A stretch of 64,000 nt of DNA, from positions 62,001 to 126,000 of the forward strand of contig NZ_NWTG01000016.1 of assembly GCF_002532045.1 (NCBI RefSeq), read 5' to 3'. The translations under genes were made by a program, and so were the position numbers. Each line of letters starts with the position of its first letter. The stretch's first letter is position 1. Source of the stretch: Bradyrhizobium sp. C9. GTDB taxonomy: Bacteria; Pseudomonadota; Alphaproteobacteria; Rhizobiales; Xanthobacteraceae. Below the pieces are notes generated by a model. The model was not told the DNA's origin, made no database searches, and saw nothing but the letters and a program-made list of their open reading frames with translations. Shown one piece after another: positions 58,984 through 64,000 of this stretch.

Positions 58984-59328
58984 ATGGCCGAGGTCGACAA
59001 AACCGCCCCCATGAGGCTTGCAGACGCCGTCAGGATCGCCTTTCCTAAGGGCGGTATGACGGTCGCCGGACTGCGCCGCGAGATCAACCGGGGCCGGCTG
59101 ATCCCTGAGAAGATCGCCGGCAAGCACTTTGTGACCTTGGCCGGTATTGAGGAGATGCGAAGGAAATGCCGCGTAGAAGCAAAGGAGCCAGGCTCGAGCT
59201 TCGCCCTGCCCGGCGCGACGCCTCCGGAAGGATCACCCACCGAGCGACCTGGATCATCCGAGATGGCCCCAAGTATCGCGGCACAGGATGCCTTGAGCAT
59301 GAAGTTGCAAAGGCTGAGCGAGCGCTAA
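58984..59328 (+). CDS. Excisionase-like DNA-binding protein
   Basis: A 114-residue protein. MRLADAVRIAFPKGGMTVAG then LRREINRGRLIPEKIAGKHF and FVTLAGIEEMRRKC form a short winged-helix/MerR-like module as in phage excisionases. The C-terminus is low-complexity and overlaps the integrase gene by 163 bp in another frame, so the real protein may be only the first about 65 residues' function. Position directly before int supports a role in excision. Confidence 0.6.
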   Translation: MAEVDKTAPMRLADAVRIAFPKGGMTVAGLRREINRGRLIPEKIAGKHFVTLAGIEEMRRKCRVEAKEPGSSFALPGATPPEGSPTERPGSSEMAPSIAAQDALSMKLQRLSER

Positions 59329-60395
59329 AGGCATACATCGACGGGAAATACTCGCCGCAGCGCAAGGAACGTGACATCGACACCATCCCGATCGCCGATG
59401 TGCTGTCCATATTCGTCGATGATCGGCCGGACCTTTACGGCGACGACGCCCCCGATTCCAAGAAGTACGTTTCCAGGATGAAGCGCCTCAACGCCTTTTG
59501 GGGCAAGCTGATGCTGGGTGAGGTCAACAAGGCGAAGTCCAACGAATACGTCAAGGAGCGGGGCAACAAGGGCGGAGCTCGCCGCGACCTGGAAGACCTG
59601 CGATCGGCAATTACCCACCACGCGGACGAGGGACTGCACCGCGGCATAGTCAAGGTGAAACTGCCGAAGAAGGGCGAGCCTCGCGATGGATGGTTGACGC
59701 GGGACATGGCCGCCAGGCTGATTTGGGTCTGCTGGCGGGCCCGAGAGATCCAGACGGTGCACCGCGGGCCGAACAAGGGGCAGAAGATCGAGACCGAGAA
59801 GCGGCCCCTGCGCCATCTGGCGCGGTTTATCGTCATAGGCATCTATAGCGGAACCCGGGCTGGTGCGATCGCCTCAGCCTCGCCGATCGCGGCTATCGGG
59901 CGGTCCTTCGTCGACCTGGAGCGGGGCGTCTATTACCGGCGCCGGCAGGGACAGGCGCAGACCAACAAGCGCCAGCCGCCCATGCCGATCCCTCCTCGCC
60001 TGCTGGCGCACCTGCGGCGCTGGCACGCGCGCGGCATCATCAAGCGCCATTTCGTCGAGTTCAATGGCCAGCCGGTGGCGTCGGTCAAGACGGCCTTCGC
60101 GCGCGCTGTGAAGCTCGCAAAGCTGGGCAAGGGCATCTCGCCGCACACCCTCCGGCACACCGCTGCGACCTGGCTGATGCAAAACGGCACCGAGCCATGG
60201 CAGGCCGCCGGCTATCTCGGCATGTCAGTGGAGACCCTGCTGAGGGTCTATGGCCATCATCATCCCGACTTCCTGGCGGACGCTGTCGAGAAGATGACAG
60301 CGAAGCCAAAGCGGCGATCTACCGCCACAGCTACGCCACAGAAACGCAGTGAACAAACCGAGACGAACGTTATCAAACTGCCGAAAAAATCATGA
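59166..60395 (+). CDS. int: Tyrosine recombinase / phage integrase
   Basis: A 409-residue site-specific recombinase. The N-terminal SAM-like DNA-binding region (about 65-180) includes KKYVSRMKRLNAFWGKLMLG. The catalytic domain has IGIYSGTRAGAIASA (first Arg), SPHTLRHTAATWLMQNG (HxxR) and LLRVYGHHHPDF, where the Tyr is the nucleophile. It ends 32 bp before a tRNA 3' half on the same strand, the standard layout for tRNA-targeting integrases. The site overlap confirms the right end of the prophage. Confidence 0.93.
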   Translation: MPRRSKGARLELRPARRDASGRITHRATWIIRDGPKYRGTGCLEHEVAKAERALKAYIDGKYSPQRKERDIDTIPIADVLSIFVDDRPDLYGDDAPDSKKYVSRMKRLNAFWGKLMLGEVNKAKSNEYVKERGNKGGARRDLEDLRSAITHHADEGLHRGIVKVKLPKKGEPRDGWLTRDMAARLIWVCWRAREIQTVHRGPNKGQKIETEKRPLRHLARFIVIGIYSGTRAGAIASASPIAAIGRSFVDLERGVYYRRRQGQAQTNKRQPPMPIPPRLLAHLRRWHARGIIKRHFVEFNGQPVASVKTAFARAVKLAKLGKGISPHTLRHTAATWLMQNGTEPWQAAGYLGMSVETLLRVYGHHHPDFLADAVEKMTAKPKRRSTATATPQKRSEQTETNVIKLPKKS

Positions 60396-60426
60396 GTTTC
60401 CAACGAACCTATGCATCTTTCCGGCG

Positions 60427-60471
60427 CTCATAACGGTCTGGTTGCAGGTTCGAGTCCTGCCGGGCCCACCA
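60427..60471 (+). other. attR: 3' half of a CAT-anticodon tRNA gene
   Basis: Bases 60427-60433 are a CTCATAA anticodon loop (CAT at 60429-60431). The T arm is GCAGG-TTCGAGT-CCTGC (60444-60460), then acceptor CGGGCCC, A and an encoded CCA (60469-60471). The 5' half that would supply GGGCCCG and a D arm is absent: upstream is integrase-side sequence and the anticodon stem is not complementary. It is the duplicated tRNA end left by phage integration. The identity could be elongator tRNA-Met or tRNA-Ile2 (CAT with lysidine). Confidence 0.85.
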
Positions 60472-60571
60472 AAGAGATCAATGTCCTACCGGATTCTCGT
60501 TGCCCGCAGCGCGACGACCGCACCAGAAACGTGCACTTTTGTGGGAGCGGTCCGCGCTCCGCGGAGACCTT

Positions 60572-60775
60572 TCACCGCCCCAGATCCGGCTCGACAAGAA
60601 GTTGAACTCCGACGATGCGCTCGATAAGCATGAGGGGCCTGTCGGCGCGCTGCGAGACAGGGAGGGCCGGCACCGAGACCGTCGGCGTGACGATCACGTC
60701 GGCCTGGTCGAACAGGGCTTGCACCCGTCTCAGCAGGTCGGTTCGCGCGAACAGCGCATTGCGCACGGCCTGCGA
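60572..60775 (-). pseudogene. Amidase (GatA-like) fragment
   Basis: A short frame reads VRNALFARTDLLRRVQALFD, DQADVIVTPTVSVPALPVSQ and RADRPLMLIERIVG. The DVIVTPTVSVPALP segment is typical of the C-terminal part of amidase-signature enzymes. Upstream the frame is closed by a stop at about 60776 and downstream the similarity ends before the attR side, so both the catalytic Ser-Ser-Lys part and the C-terminus are missing. It is a remnant of a chromosomal gene damaged near the prophage junction. Confidence 0.6.
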
Positions 60776-60902
60776 TTACTACAAGGCGCTGGCGACCATT
60801 CAGGGTGACCAGGCATTCCGGCCGCTTTCCGAGAGCGAGTGTCCGCTGATCAAGTAGAACTGCGTTTCGCCGACCGGAGGTGCTGCATCGCTACGGGAAA
60901 CG

Positions 60903-62024
60903 CTAACGCGTACCCAGGCCGCGCGCATTCGCGACCTGCATCGGCTCGAATTCGTGAACCTTCTCGGGCCGCAGCTTGCGATAGACCGGCGCCACGCTGC
61001 GATCCTCATCCACCAGCGTCAAGCGGTCGATCTCGGTCAGATCCTTGGGCGTGAACGCGATCTCCAGTGCCCCGATGTTCTGGGAAATGTGTTCGGGTTT
61101 GTCCGCTCCGGCGATGACCGTCGACATCGCCGGACGCGACAACAGCCATGCCAGCGACATCTGTGGCAGCGTCCACCCCCTCGATTCGGCGAACGCCTTG
61201 AGCTTCTCCTGGACGTCCCAGTTGCGCCGACTGTTCCATGCCGCGTAGCTCGGGCTCGCGGCGGCACGCGTGCCAGGAATTGCCGGCGCATCCCGCCGGT
61301 ACATGCCGGTCAGCAACCCTCCTGCCAACGGAAAGTACGAGTTCATGCCGATGCCATACCTGACGCAGAACGGCACCATGCGCTTCTCGATGTCGCGGTA
61401 GAGCAGGCTGTAGTGGTCCTGTGTCGAGATGAACTTCTGAAGATTGTGTTTCTCGGCGATCCAGAACGCCTCGCAGATCTCCCATTCGAAAAAGTTGGCG
61501 ACGCCGAGGTACCGCACCTTGCCAGCGTGGACCAGATCGTCCAGCGCGCCGAGCGTCTCCTCGATCGGCGTGCGGCGGTCCGGCCAGTGCACCTGGTAAA
61601 GATCGATGTAATCAGTCTTGAGCCGCCGCAGGCTCGCTTCGCAGGCCCGCACGATGTGAAGCCGCGACGTCCCGATATCGTTTGGACCGTGATCCATCCG
61701 GTTGCTGAACTTGGTGGCGATCACCGCGCGTTCCCGTCGGCCGGACAGCGCCGCGCCGAGCCTCTCCTCGGACGTGCCGATGCCATAGCTGTCGGCCGTG
61801 TCGAAATAGTTGATGCCGCGGTCCATCGCGTGGTGCACCACGGCCTCGGCGCCCTTCGCATCGACGAACTCGCCGAAGGAAAAGCAACCGACACCCATCT
61901 CGGATACAGTTAGTCCGGACTTGCCGACCCTGCGGTACTTCATGCCGCCGGCGCTTTGCACCTCAAGCCCGATCGCGGTGACTTTCGCACCTGCACGTGT
62001 CGCTTCGGACGCTGAGACGGTCAT
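60903..62024 (-). CDS. Aldo/keto reductase
   Basis: An NAD(P)H-dependent oxidoreductase of the AKR superfamily (Kv-beta/YghZ-like branch). The 373-residue protein has YRRVGKSGLTVSEMGVGCFS, GINYFDTADSYGIGTSEERL (catalytic Asp and Tyr), AVIATKFSNRMDHGPND (Lys) and DYIDLYQVHWPDRRTPIEET (His). The C-terminus has LAWLLSRPAMSTVIAGADKP. GGGAGG precedes the ATG at 62024. It lies 23 bp downstream of an ABC transporter permease gene in the same direction, so it may act on the imported compound. Substrate unknown. Confidence 0.9.
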   Translation of the reverse strand: MTVSASEATRAGAKVTAIGLEVQSAGGMKYRRVGKSGLTVSEMGVGCFSFGEFVDAKGAEAVVHHAMDRGINYFDTADSYGIGTSEERLGAALSGRRERAVIATKFSNRMDHGPNDIGTSRLHIVRACEASLRRLKTDYIDLYQVHWPDRRTPIEETLGALDDLVHAGKVRYLGVANFFEWEICEAFWIAEKHNLQKFISTQDHYSLLYRDIEKRMVPFCVRYGIGMNSYFPLAGGLLTGMYRRDAPAIPGTRAAASPSYAAWNSRRNWDVQEKLKAFAESRGWTLPQMSLAWLLSRPAMSTVIAGADKPEHISQNIGALEIAFTPKDLTEIDRLTLVDEDRSVAPVYRKLRPEKVHEFEPMQVANARGLGTR

Positions 62025-62047
62025 TGGAGCCTCCCGTTTTTCTTGCG

Positions 62048-62896
62048 TTATTTGTTGTTGTCCTGCCAGACGAACAGGCGCCCACCCAGCGCGAGCAACA
62101 GCCGGTCAACGGCAAATCCCATGCCTGCGATGACCAGGATGCCGCTCCACATCAGCGCGGGATCGAACGAGCGTTCGGCAAACATGATGAGATAGCCGAG
62201 ACCGTCATTGGCCGCGATCAGCTCGGACGCGACGATCAGCAGGAATGCCGTCGAGGTGGCGACGCGAAGGCCGGCAAACACGATAGGCAGCGCGGCCGGC
62301 AGGACGACATGCCAGATCAGCTGGCGCTGGCTGGCGCCCTTGGTCAGAGCGTTCCAGATGAAGAACTTGTCGACATTCTTCACACCGGTATAGGTGTTGA
62401 TCACGATCGGGAAGAAACAGCCGAGGAAGATCAGTCCGATTTTGGAGGCATCACCGATCCCGAGAAAGATCATCATCAGCGGGAACAGCGCGAGCTTGGG
62501 TGTCGGAAACAGCGCCGAGATCAGCGGGTCGAGAAAGCTTTCAATGACGCGGACGCGCCCCATCAGGACGCCGGCGCCGATGCCGGCGACCGCGGCCAGA
62601 CCGAGCCCGGCACCGGCCCGCATGAAGCTGACCCCGATGTGATGCAGGAGCTCATGGGTGACGAAGACCTCCTGGTAGAAGGTTCTGGCGACATCCTCGA
62701 GCGGCGGCATGAACATCGGATCGAGCAGATCGAGGCGCGACAGGATTTCCCAGATCAGAAAGATCAGGAACACCGGATAGTAGCGGACGACCGCCGCAAA
62801 CCTGATCCGGTGGAGTTCGGCGGCGGGCGACTTTGGCGCACCCGGCCCCTCGCCTTCAGCACGCGAGGCGGAATCGGATACCGTCACGATCGTCAT
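62048..62896 (-). CDS. ABC transporter permease (SsuC/TauC/NMT1-type)
   Basis: A 282-residue permease with about six helices. VVRYYPVFLIFLIWEILSRL starts the membrane domain. The cytoplasmic EAA-like loop near GASQRQLIWHVVLPAALPIV contacts the ATPase, and VATSTAFLLIVASELIAAND follows. Such proteins import sulfonates, nitrate, taurine or pyrimidine precursors. ATG at 62896 overlaps the ATPase stop (ATGA). A longer frame upstream is the ATPase gene in another phase. Confidence 0.88.
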   Translation of the reverse strand: MTIVTVSDSASRAEGEGPGAPKSPAAELHRIRFAAVVRYYPVFLIFLIWEILSRLDLLDPMFMPPLEDVARTFYQEVFVTHELLHHIGVSFMRAGAGLGLAAVAGIGAGVLMGRVRVIESFLDPLISALFPTPKLALFPLMMIFLGIGDASKIGLIFLGCFFPIVINTYTGVKNVDKFFIWNALTKGASQRQLIWHVVLPAALPIVFAGLRVATSTAFLLIVASELIAANDGLGYLIMFAERSFDPALMWSGILVIAGMGFAVDRLLLALGGRLFVWQDNNK

Positions 62897-63702
62897 CCGA
62901 TCACCTCCATGGTTTCCTGGCGAATCGCCGACCAGATATGGCCGCGCAGCCTGCCGAACTCCGGCAGCGTGCGCGTCTCCTGCCGCGGACGCGGCAGATC
63001 GACCCGGACCACCTCCTTGACCCGTCCCGGCAGTGGCGACATCACGACGATCCGGTCCGAGAGCAGCACCGCCTCGTCGATGCTGTGGGTCACGAACAGC
63101 ACGGTCTTGCGGTCGCGCTCCCATAGTTGCAGCAACTGATCCTGCAGAACCTCGCGCGAGAGCGAATCCAGCGCACCGAACGGCTCGTCCATCAAGAACA
63201 CGCTCGGGCCGCAGGCCAGCATCTGGGCGATCGCGATGCGCTGCTTCATGCCGCCGGAGAGCTCCCGCGGATAGAAGTTCGCGAACTTGCTCAAGCCGAC
63301 CATGTCGAGATAGCGCGCTACCAGCGAACGCCGCTCGCTCTCCGCAACGCCACGCATCTGCGGGCCGAATGCGACGTTCTCGGCAACCGTCCGCCACGGA
63401 AAGATACTGGAATTCTGCAGCACCAGCCCGCGGTCCGGGTCCGGGCCGACGATCGGCTTACCGTCCACCAGCACCTCGCCGTCGCTGGATCGGAGCAGGC
63501 CTGCGATGATGTAGAGCAATGTCGACTTGCCGCAGCCCGACGGGCCGACGATGCTGACGAATTCGCCGCGATGCGCCTGCAGATCGACCCGGTCGAGCGC
63601 CAGCAAGTCGCGGCCTCGGCCCGAGCTGAAGCGCTGGCTGATCCGCCGCACATCAACGTGAACGGCAGCCGCATCGGGATGAGTGATGGCCGCGCTCGTC
63701 AT
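62893..63702 (-). CDS. ABC transporter ATP-binding protein (SsuB/TauB-type)
   Basis: A 269-residue ATPase. Walker A is VGPSGCGKSTLLYIIAGLL, the signature is LSGGMKQRIAIAQMLACGPS and Walker B is VFLMDEPFGALDSLSREVLQ, with VTHSIDEAVLLSDRIVVMSP containing the switch His. The MTSAAITHPDAA start at 63702 is used because it overlaps the upstream stop; the longer frame adds residues from the binding-protein gene. It powers the adjacent permease. Confidence 0.92.
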   Translation of the reverse strand: MTSAAITHPDAAAVHVDVRRISQRFSSGRGRDLLALDRVDLQAHRGEFVSIVGPSGCGKSTLLYIIAGLLRSSDGEVLVDGKPIVGPDPDRGLVLQNSSIFPWRTVAENVAFGPQMRGVAESERRSLVARYLDMVGLSKFANFYPRELSGGMKQRIAIAQMLACGPSVFLMDEPFGALDSLSREVLQDQLLQLWERDRKTVLFVTHSIDEAVLLSDRIVVMSPLPGRVKEVVRVDLPRPRQETRTLPEFGRLRGHIWSAIRQETMEVIG

Positions 63703-64000
63703 TGGCTGACCACCTTGTCCTCGTCCCATTTCATGCCGAGCCGCCCATAGGCCTTGCGCAGGTAGCTGATGTCGACGATCTGCTCGTAGGTCACCACCGG
63801 CTTGCCGCGAAGCTGACCGGACTCGGTCAGGATCTTGCCGTAGGCTACGAACGTCGCCTTGGGCAGATCGAGAGGGTTCAACAGATCCCGTTCGCGGCCG
63901 GTTGACGCGATGCGCAGCTTGAAGAAGGCCTCGTTGGTGTCGGTATCGAGCTTCAACGCTTTCGCCATGATCTCCTTGACCTTCACGCCACCATTTTGCG
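63699..64000 (-). CDS. ABC transporter substrate-binding protein, C-terminal part
   Basis: The last about 100 residues of a periplasmic binding protein, running off the right edge. Readable: KVKEIMAKALKLDTDTNEAF, LDLPKATFVAYGKILTESGQ and YEQIVDISYLRKAYGRLGMK. The frame stays open to base 64000, so the GTG near 63986 is not the true start. Its stop overlaps the ATPase start, giving an SBP-ATPase-permease-AKR operon. The NMT1/SsuA family is likely but the ligand is unknown. Confidence 0.75.
   Translation of the reverse strand, partial: QNGGVKVKEIMAKALKLDTDTNEAFFKLRIASTGRERDLLNPLDLPKATFVAYGKILTESGQLRGKPVVTYEQIVDISYLRKAYGRLGMKWDEDKVVSQ

Noticed and set aside
60395..60471. Complete tRNA gene ending in CCA
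   Set aside because: The 5' acceptor and D arm are absent and the 5' anticodon stem does not pair with the 3' stem; only the 3' half is present.
61997..63139. Plus-strand open frame of 380 codons opposite the ABC permease
   Set aside because: The permease and ATPase are unambiguous; the opposite frame is an antisense artefact.
1..64000. CRISPR array or canonical defence cassette
   Set aside because: No regularly spaced direct repeats of 24-40 bp and no Cas, restriction endonuclease or toxin-antitoxin signature were seen.

Overview
The window looks like a chromosomal stretch from an alphaproteobacterium of the Bradyrhizobium type. This is inferred from the high G+C content, the tripartite tricarboxylate transporter genes, the MtnA/MtnP pair, the rhizobial-style small genes and the IS110/IS66 debris. 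No ribosomal RNA gene, complete tRNA gene or CRISPR array is visible. No database search was possible; all functional calls rest on motifs, gene order and recalled family features.

Layout. (1) 1-11.5 kb: IS remnants, then a mostly minus-strand Wzx/Wzy-type surface polysaccharide locus that looks more A+T-rich than its surroundings: an inverting UDP-GlcNAc 4,6-dehydratase, a UDP-HexNAc 2-epimerase, Wzz, Wzx flippase, GT2, Wzy polymerase, Gmd and, beyond transposon scars, a GT4. (2) 12.4-18.9 kb: a G+C-rich metabolic block with a class III CoA-transferase converging on a minus-strand run tctC-mtnP-mtnA-tctB-tctA. (3) 19-27 kb: a decayed accessory zone with a membrane protein, a WbuC-type cupin, two diverged copies of a Wzz-like gene (one with a broken C-terminus), small hypothetical genes (one broken by an 8-bp duplication), an acyltransferase and a SRAP fragment.

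(4) About 27.3-60.47 kb: a prophage with P22-like (podovirus) gene order. Late genes run leftward: small terminase, large terminase split into two reading frames, portal, scaffold, coat, head-completion and tail-hub proteins, three probable ejection proteins, tail collar/fibre, pectate-lyase-type tailspike, lysis genes and a porin-like outer membrane protein. An FkbM methyltransferase lies in the opposite orientation between the tailspike and the lysis genes. Early leftward genes include a Cro-like regulator, DnaB and a replication initiator. A CI-like repressor is flanked by five copies of a 15-bp palindromic operator (three upstream, two downstream). Rightward genes are mostly unknown and lead to an excisionase-like gene and a tyrosine integrase, which abuts the 3' half of a CAT-anticodon tRNA gene (an attachment site). 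No matching tRNA copy was found elsewhere in the window, so the left end of the element is not fixed.

(5) 60.5-64 kb: resumed chromosome, with an amidase remnant, an aldo/keto reductase and an SsuABC/TauABC-like ABC transporter operon running off the right edge.

The points most worth following up are the five-site operator array with a repressor that appears to lack the S24 Ser/Lys dyad, the terminase split at an ATGA junction, the inverted FkbM gene, the late terminators with UUCG tetraloops, the Wzz duplication, the sugar-nucleotide pathways lacking reductases and the missing left attachment site.
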